Origin: Flavobacteriaceae bacterium
Lineage (GTDB): Bacteria; Bacteroidota; Bacteroidia; Flavobacteriales; Flavobacteriaceae
Assembly: GCA_030683815.1 (NCBI GenBank)
Contig: JAUXPJ010000013.1
Location: forward strand, 1-64,000
DNA: 64,000 bases
Reading direction: 5' to 3'
The notes below the pieces were generated by a model that worked only from the letters and a program-made list of their open reading frames with translations, ran no database searches and was not told the DNA's origin. Below are positions 27,342-35,921 of the stretch, piece by piece (position 1 is the stretch's first letter; every line of letters begins with the position of its first letter). A program made the translations under genes and the position numbers.

Positions 27342-30185
27342 ATGCAAAAGAAAAAATTATTCCTGCTCGATGCTTATGCTTTAATTTTTAGAGGGTATTA
27401 CGCTTTTATTAAAAATCCGAGAATCAATTCTAAAGGATTAGACACTTCTGCCATTTTGGGCTTTATGAATTCTTTAGTCGATGTTATAAAACGTGAAAAT
27501 CCCAATCATTTAGCTGTTGCTTTTGATAAGGGCGGTTCTGATATGCGCAATGAAATTTTTCCTGCCTATAAAGCACACCGCGATGAAACTCCCGAAGCCA
27601 TCAAAATTGCGATTCCTTATATTCATCAACTATTGGAAGCGATGCACATTCCGATTATTGAAAAAAGCGGTTTTGAAGCCGATGATTTAATAGGAACACT
27701 TGCTAAACAAGCAGAAAAAGCCGGCTATCAGGTTTTTATGGTTACGCCCGATAAAGATTTCGCGCAATTAGTATCTGAAAATATTTTTATGTACAAACCA
27801 TCTCGTATGGGAAATGGCATTGAGATTTGGGGAGTTGAAGAAGTAAAACAAAAATTTGAAGTTAATCATCCTTTACAGGTTATTGATTATCTCGGTATGA
27901 TGGGCGATGCTGTTGATAATTTCCCCGGACTTCCGGGAGTCGGTGAAAAAACTGCTAAAAAATTCATCAAAGAATATGGAAGTTTAGAAAATTTATTGGC
28001 AAATACGCATCAACTAACGGGAAAACTAAAAGAAAATATCGAAGCCAACAAAGAATTAGGAATCCTTTCCAAAAAATTAGCCACCATCATAACCGATTGT
28101 CCTATTGAATTTGATGAAACCGATTTTGAACTTTCGCAACCCGATTTTGACAAAACTTCTGCGCTATTTCAAGAACTGGAATTTAGACAAATGGCTGAAA
28201 GTTTTATGCGATTTTTTAAAGAACGGGGTATTCAACTTCAAAATAATATTTCAACCGAAAATCAAGTTTCAACTGTAAATCAAGTTCAAAAACCAACAAC
28301 CGCAACGCATCAATTAGATTTATTTTCAATCCAACAAGAAGAAAACACACCAGAAACCAACAATTCCGGCTATAAAAACATTACAAATACCACACATTTT
28401 TATCAACTTGCCAATACGCCCGTTGCTCGTAAATTGCTCATCAATTACCTATTACAGCAAAAATCGGTTTGTTTTGATACCGAAACCACGAGTTTAGACA
28501 CTTTTGAAGCAACTTTGGTTGGAATTTCTTTTTCCTGTGAAAAAGGAAAAGGCTATTATGTTCCCTTTCCGGAAAATCAAGCAGAAACTCGAGATATTTT
28601 AGATGAATTTCGGGTGTTTTTTGAAAGTGAATCTATCGAAAAAGTGGCTCAAAATTTGAAATTTGATATGAAAATTTTGATGAATTACGGAATCGAACTC
28701 CAAGATCCTCTTTTTGATACCATGATTGCGCATTATCTGCTCAATCCGGATATGCGTCATAATATGGATTTATTGGCAGAAACGTATTTGAATTATCAGC
28801 CCATTCCAATTGAAGATTTAATCGGTAAAAAAGGAAAAAATCAACAAACGATGCGCACTGTTGACATCAATAAAATAACTGAATATGCCGTTGAAGATGC
28901 AGATATTACTTTTCAGCTAAAACAATTTTTTGAAAAAGAGTTAGCCAAAAATAACCTGACTAAACTCTTTAATGAAATTGAAATTCCGCTGATAAAAGTG
29001 CTGGCTTCTATGGAATTTGAAGGGATTAGAATTGATACTGACTTTTTAAAAGAACTTTCAAAACAGCTTACCACCGACATTCAAAACTTAGAAAAATCAA
29101 TTTATGAACAGGCAGGAGAAACTTTTAATTTAGCATCGCCAAAACAATTAGGAGTTGTATTGTTCGATAATTTAAAATTGATTGATAAACCTAAAAAAAC
29201 AAAAACAGGTCAATACGCCACAGGTGAAGAAATTTTAGTTTATTTGGTTGATAAACATCCAATTATTGGAAATATCTTAGAATGGCGTTCTTTAATCAAA
29301 CTTCAAAATACCTATGTTGATGCCTTACCCAATGAAGTACATCCAAAAACAGGTAGAATTCATACAACTTTCAGTCAGACAGTAGCTGCTACGGGGCGTT
29401 TGAGTTCTAACAATCCGAATTTACAAAATATCCCGATTAGAACGGAACGTGGAAGAGAAATTCGCAAAGCATTTATCCCAAGAGATGAAAATTACATCTT
29501 GGCATCTGCCGATTATTCTCAAATTGAACTTCGGTTAATTGCAGATATGAGTGGCGATCCAACAATGGTTCAAGCCTTTAAAAATGGAGAGGACATTCAT
29601 AAATCAACTGCCTCAAAAGTATTTAATGTTCCGCTGGATGAAGTAACCAAGGAACAAAGAAGTCACGCAAAAACCGTGAACTTCGGAATTATTTACGGTG
29701 TTTCATCCTTCGGATTAAGTCAACAAACTGATTTAACCCGTACCGAATCTAAAGAATTAATCGATACTTATTTTAAAACCTATCCAACATTAAAATCTTT
29801 TATTGATCAACAAATAGAATTTGCAAGAGAAAAGGGATATGTAGAAACGCTTTTAGGCCGAAGACGTTATTTGCACAATATCAACTCACAAAATAGCGTG
29901 GTTAGAGCAGGCGATGAACGCAACTCAATTAATGCGCCCATTCAGGGAAGTGCTGCCGATATTATTAAAATTGCGATGATTAACATTTATAATTATTTGA
30001 AAGAACATCAATGTAAATCAAAAATGTTATTGCAAGTGCATGATGAGTTGGTATTTGACATTCATAAAGATGAACAAGAAACCTTATTGCCAATTATTAA
30101 ACAGTTGATGGAAAATGCCTATCAGTTGAGTTTCCCATTGATTGTTGATGTTGGCACTGGAAATGATTGGTTAGAAGCGCATTAA
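27342..30185 (+). CDS. polA: DNA polymerase I
   Basis: A 947-residue family A DNA polymerase with all three activities. The 5'-3' exonuclease domain (about 1-290) has LLDAYALIFRGYYAF, ADDLIGTLA and a helix-hairpin-helix LPGVGEKTAKKF. The 3'-5' proofreading domain (about 340-530) keeps its acidic residues in CFDTETTSLD, LKFDMKIL and YAVEDADITF. The polymerase domain shows motif A (DYSQIELRLIA), motif B (RSHAKTVNFGIIYGV) and motif C (QVHDELVFD). It has a monocistronic layout; a possible -7 box (TATTTTTG) lies at 27312-27319. Confidence 0.97.
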   Translation: MQKKKLFLLDAYALIFRGYYAFIKNPRINSKGLDTSAILGFMNSLVDVIKRENPNHLAVAFDKGGSDMRNEIFPAYKAHRDETPEAIKIAIPYIHQLLEAMHIPIIEKSGFEADDLIGTLAKQAEKAGYQVFMVTPDKDFAQLVSENIFMYKPSRMGNGIEIWGVEEVKQKFEVNHPLQVIDYLGMMGDAVDNFPGLPGVGEKTAKKFIKEYGSLENLLANTHQLTGKLKENIEANKELGILSKKLATIITDCPIEFDETDFELSQPDFDKTSALFQELEFRQMAESFMRFFKERGIQLQNNISTENQVSTVNQVQKPTTATHQLDLFSIQQEENTPETNNSGYKNITNTTHFYQLANTPVARKLLINYLLQQKSVCFDTETTSLDTFEATLVGISFSCEKGKGYYVPFPENQAETRDILDEFRVFFESESIEKVAQNLKFDMKILMNYGIELQDPLFDTMIAHYLLNPDMRHNMDLLAETYLNYQPIPIEDLIGKKGKNQQTMRTVDINKITEYAVEDADITFQLKQFFEKELAKNNLTKLFNEIEIPLIKVLASMEFEGIRIDTDFLKELSKQLTTDIQNLEKSIYEQAGETFNLASPKQLGVVLFDNLKLIDKPKKTKTGQYATGEEILVYLVDKHPIIGNILEWRSLIKLQNTYVDALPNEVHPKTGRIHTTFSQTVAATGRLSSNNPNLQNIPIRTERGREIRKAFIPRDENYILASADYSQIELRLIADMSGDPTMVQAFKNGEDIHKSTASKVFNVPLDEVTKEQRSHAKTVNFGIIYGVSSFGLSQQTDLTRTESKELIDTYFKTYPTLKSFIDQQIEFAREKGYVETLLGRRRYLHNINSQNSVVRAGDERNSINAPIQGSAADIIKIAMINIYNYLKEHQCKSKMLLQVHDELVFDIHKDEQETLLPIIKQLMENAYQLSFPLIVDVGTGNDWLEAH

Positions 30186-30314
30186 TTGATTTTTAATTTC
30201 TATTTTAAAATATAATAAATACTACGTTTATAATGCCACTTATAGGAATATAAAACTGAGTTTATTAAGTATAATAACAATTGCCAACAATGTTTTACTT
30301 ATAAAAATATATTT

Positions 30315-30599
30315 ATGAAAAACAAAAGACTGAATATCATTTTAATAGCAGTTATAATTCTTTTGCTCATTCCATTCATAGCAATGCAGTTCACAGATGA
30401 AATTGCTTGGACAAGTACCGATTTTATTGTAATGGGCATTCTTTTACTAAATACAGGCCTCTTGATTGATCTTGTATTAAGGAAAATAACTAAAACCAAG
30501 TACAGAATTGCCCTATGTATAGCTATTGTAGTTGCATTTCTAATCGTTTGGGCAGAACTTGCAGTCGGCATCTTCGGGACACCTTTTGGCGGACAGTAA
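30315..30599 (+). CDS. Small three-helix membrane protein of unknown function
   Basis: A 94-residue, very hydrophobic protein. Three membrane helices are evident at about residues 7-26, 36-54 and 66-85, with a basic N-terminus (MKNKR) and a basic loop (RKITKTKYR) that predict the topology. It ends with a short Gly-rich tail. I recognise no functional motif. It stands 130 bp after polA and 84 bp before the SRPBCC gene. Confidence 0.6.
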   Translation: MKNKRLNIILIAVIILLLIPFIAMQFTDEIAWTSTDFIVMGILLLNTGLLIDLVLRKITKTKYRIALCIAIVVAFLIVWAELAVGIFGTPFGGQ

Positions 30600-30682
30600 A
30601 CAATAAATTGAAAAACAGTTCTTTAGAAATAAAGTCTCTAAACATAAACTTCAAAGTTAAATTGTTGTAAAAAACCTTTTTT

Positions 30683-31117
30683 ATGAAAACGAATAAACGG
30701 CCCATCATCGTTGAACAAATTTTCAATCAAAAAATAGAAACCGTTTGGAATGCTATAACGCAATTAGACCAAATGAAACAATGGTTTTTTGAGAATATTC
30801 CATCGTTCAAACCAGCAGTCGGATTTGAAACACAATTTAATGTACAAGCACCCAGCAACGTTTTTCTTCATTGTTGGAAAATCGTCGAAGTAATACTCAA
30901 CAAAAAAATTGTGTACAATTGGAAATATGAAAATATTTCTGGAGAAGGAACCGTCACTTTTGAATTGTTTGAAGAAAACAATCAAACAAAATTAGAGCTC
31001 ACCAATGAAGGATTGGAAACCTTTCCTAAAGATATTCCGGAATTTACCAGAGAAAGCTGTATGACCGGATGGGATTATTTCATCAAGAAAAGACTTAAAG
31101 AATATCTTAACAATTGA
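30683..31117 (+). CDS. SRPBCC (AHSA1-like) domain protein
   Basis: A 144-residue single-domain protein of the START/Bet v 1-like superfamily, AHSA1 branch. Typical elements are the opening strand followed by VWNAITQLDQMKQWF, a central VYNWKYEN strand, the GTVTFELFEENNQTKLELTNEG hairpin spread over residues about 93-115, and a long C-terminal helix (SCMTGWDYFIKKRLKEYL). Such proteins bind small hydrophobic ligands or chaperones; no specific role can be read. A 13-bp repeat overlaps its stop codon. Confidence 0.8.
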   Translation: MKTNKRPIIVEQIFNQKIETVWNAITQLDQMKQWFFENIPSFKPAVGFETQFNVQAPSNVFLHCWKIVEVILNKKIVYNWKYENISGEGTVTFELFEENNQTKLELTNEGLETFPKDIPEFTRESCMTGWDYFIKKRLKEYLNN

Positions 31118-31145
31118 CAATTAACAATGGATAATTGACAATTAA
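31112..31145. repeat. Two direct copies of a 13-bp repeat
   Basis: AATTGACAATTAA occurs at 31112-31124 and 31133-31145, with TTAACAATGGATAATTG between and partly within them, so the segment is also partly palindromic. The first copy includes the SRPBCC stop codon. Confidence 0.75.
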
Positions 31146-31218
31146 AAAAATTGATAAACAGTATTCATTAAAGTCCAATTACTAAAATTGAATGACTCAG
31201 ACTGTTTGAATTTTCTGT

Positions 31219-31331
31219 TACCAGATACCAGATACTTGATACCAGATACTTGATACAATAATCTTAATTCATCTTGCTAATATTCAATCTTTTAACAAAG
31301 ATGCCAATTACCAAATACCGGATACTTGATA
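31219..31331. repeat. Direct repeats of a 14-bp TACCAGATACTTGA-type unit
   Basis: Two adjacent perfect copies at 31226-31239 and 31240-31253 follow a partial copy (TACCAGA) at 31219. A diverged copy (TACCGGATACTTGA) lies at 31316-31329. This fills most of the 349-bp gap before rplM, in which I see no gene. Too few copies and no spacer structure for a CRISPR. Confidence 0.75.
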
Positions 31332-31380
31332 TCAAAATATTAAATGTGCTAAATTTTAACGAATTACACTTAAAAACCAG

Positions 31381-31411
31381 TTTGTTAAATCGATAATTAA
31401 TTTTACCTTTG
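31381..31411 (+). promoter_or_regulatory. Bacteroidetes-type promoter for rplM-rpsI
   Basis: TTTG at 31381-31384 and TACCTTTG at 31404-31411 are separated by 19 bp, matching the Bacteroidetes primary-sigma consensus (TTTG at -33, TAnnTTTG at -7). Transcription would begin near 31418, leaving a leader of about 50 nt before the rplM GTG. Confidence 0.8.
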
Positions 31412-31466
31412 CAAACCTTATTGAAGGGAAAAAATTATTGTTTAACAAAAGACAAAAACTAATAGT

Positions 31467-31922
31467 GTGAACACATTAAGTTACAAAACAGTATCAGCAA
31501 ACAAAAATACCGTTAATAAAGAATGGTTAGTTGTTGATGCGGACGGACATTCATTGGGTCGTTTAGCTTCTAAAGTAGCAATGCTTATAAGAGGTAAGTA
31601 CAAGACCAACTACACTCCTCACGTAGATTGCGGTGACAACGTTATCGTAATAAACGCTGAAAAAATCAACCTTACCGGGAAAAAATGGGACGACAAAATT
31701 TATGTTCGTCACACTGGATATCCAGGTGGACAAAGAACCTTAACAGCCACTGAAGTACATCAAAAAGATGCTACTCGCCTCGTTGAAAAAGCGGTTAAAG
31801 GGATGTTGCCTAAAAACAAATTAGGTAGTGCTTTGTTCAGAAATTTGTATGTATATGAAGGTGCTGAGCATAAACAAACTGCTCAAAATCCTCAATTAAT
31901 TAACTTAAACGACTTAAGATAA
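31467..31922 (+). CDS. rplM: 50S ribosomal protein L13
   Basis: A 151-residue L13 (uL13), an early 23S rRNA-binding protein. Hallmarks are WLVVDADGHSLGRLAS, the KYKTNYTPHVDCGD segment and the central VRHTGYPGGQR. It starts with GTG; no nearby ATG gives the family N-terminus. The stop and the rpsI start overlap in TAATG, coupling the two as in most bacteria. Confidence 0.97.
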   Translation: MNTLSYKTVSANKNTVNKEWLVVDADGHSLGRLASKVAMLIRGKYKTNYTPHVDCGDNVIVINAEKINLTGKKWDDKIYVRHTGYPGGQRTLTATEVHQKDATRLVEKAVKGMLPKNKLGSALFRNLYVYEGAEHKQTAQNPQLINLNDLR

Positions 31923-32308
31923 TGGAAGTAGTACATAAAATAGGTAGAAGAAAAACAGCTGTTGCGCGTGTATATGTTTCAAAAGGAAACGGAAGTGTTG
32001 TTATCAATAAAAGAGAATTAAACAACTACTTAACTACAGCTTCTTTACAATATAAAGTAATGCAGCCTTTAGTGTTAACCAACACTCAAAATGATTACAA
32101 CATTAAAGTAAACGTTTATGGAGGTGGTGTTACCGGACAAGCAGAAGCCATTCGTTTAGGTGTTTCTAGAGCATTAATTGCCATTAACCCTGATTTTAGA
32201 GCTATTCTAAAACCAGAAGGATTACTTACAAGAGATCCGAGAATGGTTGAACGTAAAAAATTCGGTCAGAAAAAAGCACGTAAGAGATTCCAATTCTCTA
32301 AACGTTAA
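31922..32308 (+). CDS. rpsI: 30S ribosomal protein S9
   Basis: A 128-residue S9 (uS9) of the ribosome head, whose C-terminal tail contacts the P-site tRNA. Conserved features are KIGRRKTAVARVYV near the start, GGGVTGQAEAIRLGVSRAL in the middle, and the basic tail FGQKKARKRFQFSKR, which ends in the usual Lys-Arg. Translation is coupled to rplM by a one-base overlap. Confidence 0.97.
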   Translation: MEVVHKIGRRKTAVARVYVSKGNGSVVINKRELNNYLTTASLQYKVMQPLVLTNTQNDYNIKVNVYGGGVTGQAEAIRLGVSRALIAINPDFRAILKPEGLLTRDPRMVERKKFGQKKARKRFQFSKR

Positions 32309-32415
32309 TACGGAAATGTTGTTGCAAAACAGCTTATTTTCATTAAACAGATCATTGAATATCATATTAATAAATTGTCGTTATTCTATAACAAGAATGA
32401 AAGTTTAGCATCCAA

Positions 32416-32451
32416 ATAGGTAAGACTGATTGAATCACTACTTACCTATTG
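32416..32451 (+). promoter_or_regulatory. Leader hairpin upstream of rpsB
   Basis: A perfect 10-bp stem (AATAGGTAAG at 32416-32425 with CTTACCTATT at 32442-32451) and 16-nt loop lie 32 bp before the rpsB start, in the 175-bp rpsI-rpsB gap. No T-run follows, so it is not a standard terminator. It could be a feedback site for S2 or an attenuator element; this is an inference. Confidence 0.5.
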
Positions 32452-32483
32452 CTAACTCGACGGAACGTAAACTAAACAACAAA

Positions 32484-33341
32484 ATGACAAAAATCGAAAT
32501 TAAAGAATTACTGGATGCAGGTGTGCACTTTGGCCACCTTACCAGAAAATGGAACCCAAATATGGCTCCATACATTTATACTGAACGCAATGATGTTCAC
32601 ATCATTGACCTTTACAAAACTGCTGCTAAAATTGAAGAAGCTGCTGAAGCTTTGAAAAAAATAGCATCATCTGGAAGAAAAATTCTTTTCGTAGCCACAA
32701 AAAAACAAGCGAAAGACATTGTTGCTGAAAAAGCAGCGAGCGTAAATATGCCTTACATTACTGAAAGATGGCCGGGCGGAATGTTAACCAATTTCGTTAC
32801 TATTCGTAAAGCGGTTAAAAAAATGTCTTCAATTGACCGTATGAAACAAGATGGTTCTTTTGAGCAACTTTCAAAAAGAGAAAAATTACAGATTGATCGT
32901 TTAAGAGCCAAGTTAGAGAAAAACTTAGGTTCAATTGTAGATATGACTCGTTTACCGGGTGCCATATTTGTTGTTGATACTAAAAATGAGCACATTGCCG
33001 TTGCTGAAGCTTTGAATTTAAGTATTCCAATCTTTGCTATGGTTGATACCAACTCTGACCCACGTCCGATTGACTATGTAATTCCGGCTAATGATGATGC
33101 TTCAAAATCTATTGACAAAGTATTAAGTTATATTATGGAAGCTATTGCTGATGGATTATCCGACAGAAAAGAAGAACCAAAAGAAGTTAAAGAAGGAAAA
33201 ACTGAAAGACCTGAGAAAAGAGCTGCTAAAAAAGTGGAAATAGCTGAAGAAGTAGTTGAAGAAGTAGCTGAAATTGAAGTAGAAGATGTGGAAGTAGAAG
33301 ATGTGGAAGTAGAAGATACTGACAACGATAACAAAGAATAA
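32484..33341 (+). CDS. rpsB: 30S ribosomal protein S2, acidic C-terminal tail
   Basis: A 285-residue S2 (uS2) that completes 30S assembly. The core (about 1-230) shows [29 protein letters not shown], the [10 protein letters not shown] strand and [17 protein letters not shown] chose the ATG at 32484; an in-frame upstream start at 32430 would add 18 residues not found in S2. The last 55 residues are an extra acidic tail with Glu-Val-Glu-Asp-Val repeats, encoded by a 15-bp tandem repeat. The gene is followed after 25 bp by tsf, the universal rpsB-tsf pair. Confidence 0.96.
   Translation: MTKIEIKELLDAGVHFGHLTRKWNPNMAPYIYTERNDVHIIDLYKTAAKIEEAAEALKKIASSGRKILFVATKKQAKDIVAEKAASVNMPYITERWPGGMLTNFVTIRKAVKKMSSIDRMKQDGSFEQLSKREKLQIDRLRAKLEKNLGSIVDMTRLPGAIFVVDTKNEHIAVAEALNLSIPIFAMVDTNSDPRPIDYVIPANDDASKSIDKVLSYIMEAIADGLSDRKEEPKEVKEGKTERPEKRAAKKVEIAEEVVEEVAEIEVEDVEVEDVEVEDTDNDNKE
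33276..33320 (+). repeat. 15-bp tandem repeat inside rpsB
   Basis: Three units of GAAGTAGAAGATGTG (33276-33290, 33291-33305, 33306-33320; the last ends ACT) encode Glu-Val-Glu-Asp-Val blocks of the S2 tail. The length is a multiple of three, so copy-number change would not shift the frame. Confidence 0.9.
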
Positions 33342-33366
33342 TTCAAAAATATTTAAAATTAAAAAG

Positions 33367-34188
33367 ATGGCAAATATCACAGCCGCAGAGGTAAATAAAT
33401 TAAGACAGACTACAGGTGCCGGAATGATGGATTGTAAAAAAGCGCTGGTAGAATCAGAAGGTGACTTTGAATTAGCAATTGAAATCCTACGTAAAAAGGG
33501 ACAAAAAGTGGCTGCTAACAGAGCCGACAGAGAATCAACTGAAGGTGCCGTTATTGCTAAAGTAAATGAGGCAAAAACAACAGGAGTTATTGTCTCTTTA
33601 AATTGTGAAACTGACTTCGTTGCTAAAAATGATAATTTCGTTGCATTGGCAAATCAGTTTGCTGAAATCGCTTTAAACTTTGACACCAAAGAAGATTTTT
33701 TAAATGCTAAATTTGACAGCATTACTGTTGCTGAAAAATTAATTGAGCAAACCGGTGTTATCGGTGAGAAAATTGAGATTGGTGCTTTTGAAAAAGTATC
33801 AGCTCCATTTGTAGGTTTCTATATTCACGCAGGCAATAAAATTTCGACTTTAGTTGGACTTTCCGCCAATGTTTCAGGTGCTGATGTAGTTGCAAAAGAT
33901 GTTGCAATGCAAGCTGCCGCAATGTCTCCTATTGCACTTGATGAAGCATCGGTTGACCAAACAGTAATTGATAAAGAAATCGAAATTGCAAAAGATGTAT
34001 TACGCCAAGAAGGAAAACCGGAAGCTATGTTAGACAATATCGCTAAAGGCAAATTACAACGTTTCTTTAAAGACAATACTTTAGTTAACCAAGATTTTAT
34101 CAAAGACAGCAAACTAAGTGTTGCTCAATATGTTAAAACAATTGGCAACGTAACTATTGTTAATTTTAAACGAGTAGCTTTAGGTTAA
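33367..34188 (+). CDS. tsf: Elongation factor Ts
   Basis: A 273-residue EF-Ts, the guanine-nucleotide exchange factor of EF-Tu. The N-terminal UBA-like module has the signature VNKLRQTTGAGMMDCKKAL, and the core contains the SLNCETDFVAKN segment that contacts EF-Tu. The C-terminal part includes the KGKLQRFFKDNTLVNQ module. It follows rpsB by 25 bp and is ended by a strong hairpin. Confidence 0.97.
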   Translation: MANITAAEVNKLRQTTGAGMMDCKKALVESEGDFELAIEILRKKGQKVAANRADRESTEGAVIAKVNEAKTTGVIVSLNCETDFVAKNDNFVALANQFAEIALNFDTKEDFLNAKFDSITVAEKLIEQTGVIGEKIEIGAFEKVSAPFVGFYIHAGNKISTLVGLSANVSGADVVAKDVAMQAAAMSPIALDEASVDQTVIDKEIEIAKDVLRQEGKPEAMLDNIAKGKLQRFFKDNTLVNQDFIKDSKLSVAQYVKTIGNVTIVNFKRVALG

Positions 34189-34209
34189 GCTATTTTGTAT
34201 ACCATTCAG

Positions 34210-34237
34210 AACCACGTTAATCAACGTGGTTTTTTTA
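34210..34237 (+). terminator. Rho-independent terminator after tsf
   Basis: A 9-bp stem (AACCACGTT with AACGTGGTT), 4-nt loop and seven Ts lie 21 bp after the tsf stop. Confidence 0.93.
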
Positions 34238-34334
34238 TTTTAATACATTCGCTTGAATTAGTATATTTGTTAAACTTTCCTTTAAATTATGAAAGCAATT
34301 TCTATTAATACCATACAAATCTCCAATTCCGTTA

Positions 34335-34372
34335 CTTCGAGTTGTTTTTCTTTGAAAAACAGTATCGAGAAG
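34335..34372. repeat. REP-like hairpin in the pyrH leader
   Basis: A perfect 7-bp stem (GTTTTTC, TTT loop, GAAAAAC at 34344-34360) is flanked by CTTCGAG on the left and ATCGAGAAG on the right. The TTCGAG...TCGAGAA frame recalls the element at 7991-8048. It ends 22 bp before the pyrH start and could sit in its mRNA leader. Confidence 0.55.
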
Positions 34373-34394
34373 CTATAATTATAAATTTTTACTG

Positions 34395-35102
34395 ATGAAA
34401 TATAAAAGAATTTTACTCAAACTAAGCGGCGAATCATTGATGGGCGATCGTCAATATGGAATCGACCCAAAAAGATTATCAGAATACGCTGTTGAAATAA
34501 AAGAACTCATTGAAAAAGGTATAGAAATTGCCATCGTTATTGGCGGTGGGAATATTTTTAGAGGCGTTGCCGGAGCTGGAAATGGCATTGATCGCGTACA
34601 GGCCGATTATATGGGAATGTTGGCAACCATCGTCAATGGATTAGCGCTTCAAAGTGCCATTGAAGATAAAGGCATCAAAACCCGTTTACAAACTGCCATT
34701 AAAATGGAGCAAATTGCAGAACCTTTTATCAAAAGACGTGCTGTCCGCCATTTGGAAAAAGGCAGAGTTGTTATTTTTGGCGGTGGCACAGGAAATCCGT
34801 ATTTCACCACTGACACTGCTGCAGTTCTTAGAGCTATAGAGATAAATGCTGATGCCATTTTAAAAGGAACCCGTGTTGACGGAATTTATTCTACTGATCC
34901 TGAAATAGACTCAAATGCCACTAAATATGATACTTTATCATTTAAAGATGCTATCTCTAAAAATTTAAAAATTATGGATACAACGGCATTTACACTCAGT
35001 CAGGAGAATAAACTGCCAATTATTGTATTTGATATGAATAAAAAAGGAAACTTACTAAAAGTAGTCTCAGGAGAAAATATTGGCACCACTGTTCAAGGAT
35101 AA
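34395..35102 (+). CDS. pyrH: UMP kinase (uridylate kinase)
   Basis: A 235-residue hexameric UMP kinase of the amino-acid-kinase fold, converting UMP to UDP. Family motifs are [11 protein letters not shown] at the start, [10 protein letters not shown], the [13 protein letters not shown] substrate region, and [16 protein letters not shown] for phosphate binding, followed by the ATP-site segment [12 protein letters not shown]. It lies between tsf and frr, the usual bacterial order, but terminators and promoters here suggest separate transcripts. Confidence 0.97.
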   Translation: MKYKRILLKLSGESLMGDRQYGIDPKRLSEYAVEIKELIEKGIEIAIVIGGGNIFRGVAGAGNGIDRVQADYMGMLATIVNGLALQSAIEDKGIKTRLQTAIKMEQIAEPFIKRRAVRHLEKGRVVIFGGGTGNPYFTTDTAAVLRAIEINADAILKGTRVDGIYSTDPEIDSNATKYDTLSFKDAISKNLKIMDTTAFTLSQENKLPIIVFDMNKKGNLLKVVSGENIGTTVQG

Positions 35103-35103
35103 A

Positions 35104-35133
35104 TTTGAAATTTATTTCTTTTTATTAAATTTG
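35104..35133 (+). promoter_or_regulatory. Bacteroidetes-type promoter for frr
   Basis: TTTG at 35104-35107 and TAAATTTG at 35126-35133 are separated by 18 bp in the 48-bp pyrH-frr gap, giving a transcript that starts only about 10 nt before the frr ATG. Confidence 0.6.
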
Positions 35134-35150
35134 AACTTTAAAATACATTT

Positions 35151-35702
35151 ATGGACGAACTGGATTTCATTATAGATAGTACAGAAGAGTTAATGAGTAA
35201 AGCTATTTCTCATTTGGAATTTGAATTCAAAAATATTAGAGCAGGCAAAGCAGCACCGGCAATGTTAATGGGTGTAAAAGTAGATTATTACGGAACCTTG
35301 ACTCCACTTAGCCAAGTTGCAAATATCAATACCCCGGATGCAAGAACTTTACTGGTTCAACCATGGGAAAAGAAATTGATTCCTGAAATTGAAAAGGCAA
35401 TTTTAATAGCCAATTTAGGTTTTAACCCTATGAATAATGGCGAAAATATTATTATTAATGTTCCGGTTTTAACTGAAGAACGCCGAAAAGAATTGGCAAA
35501 ACAAGCTAAATCTGCAGCTGAAGATACTAAAGTTGGTATCAGAAATGACCGGAAAAATGCGATGAACGATATCAAAAAATTAGAAGCATCAGAAGATATG
35601 AAAAAAAATGCTGAAGTTGATATTCAAGCATTAACAGATAAGTATATTAAAATTGTTGATGAACATTATACTGTCAAAGAAAAAGAAATAATGACGGTTT
35701 AA
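35151..35702 (+). CDS. frr: Ribosome recycling factor
   Basis: A 183-residue RRF that, with EF-G, splits post-termination ribosomes. It has the two-domain layout: a long three-helix bundle containing FKNIRAGKAAPAMLMG near the start and RKNAMNDIKKLEASED near the end, and the small beta domain with TPLSQVANINTPDARTL. Length fits the family (about 185). A strong terminator follows. Confidence 0.97.
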   Translation: MDELDFIIDSTEELMSKAISHLEFEFKNIRAGKAAPAMLMGVKVDYYGTLTPLSQVANINTPDARTLLVQPWEKKLIPEIEKAILIANLGFNPMNNGENIIINVPVLTEERRKELAKQAKSAAEDTKVGIRNDRKNAMNDIKKLEASEDMKKNAEVDIQALTDKYIKIVDEHYTVKEKEIMTV

Positions 35703-35708
35703 AACAAC

Positions 35709-35736
35709 AAAAAAGCACTTTTCAGAGTGCTTTTTT
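35709..35736 (+). terminator. Rho-independent terminator after frr
   Basis: An 11-bp stem (AAAAAAGCACT with AGTGCTTTTTT) and 6-nt loop continue in a T-run, seven bases after the frr stop. Confidence 0.93.
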
Positions 35737-35810
35737 TGTTTAAAGCTTTTAATTTGAAAATGAGATAATTTGAAAATGAATCTATTGTTAAAAGTTCCTC
35801 AACTTTAAGA

Positions 35811-35852
35811 ACATTATGAACTTTACAAACATTACAAACATTATGAACTTTC
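35811..35852. repeat. Short direct repeats between frr and the RND gene
   Basis: ACATTATGAACTTT occurs twice (starting at 35811 and at about 35838), with ACAAACATTACAAAC between. It is low-complexity DNA without coding potential. The following TACATTTG at 35899-35906 resembles a -7 promoter box, but I find no matching -33 element. Confidence 0.55.
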
Positions 35853-35921
35853 AATCTTTTAATATCCTAATCACCAATAGCACTTAAGCCAAATTTTGTA
35901 CATTTGCAAAAAAATAACAGC

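Noticed and set aside
31219-31331. Possible CRISPR array
   Set aside because: Units are 14 bp, adjacent without spacers, and only two or three copies exist; no cas genes are near.
33128-33380. Antisense frames over the rpsB tail
   Set aside because: They are shadows of the Glu-rich repeat, giving Ser/Thr- or Phe-rich low-complexity translations opposite a certain gene.
34289-34378. 29-codon frame upstream of pyrH as a leader peptide
   Set aside because: It runs through a hairpin repeat and has no supporting conservation evidence; kept only as part of a finding, not as a gene.
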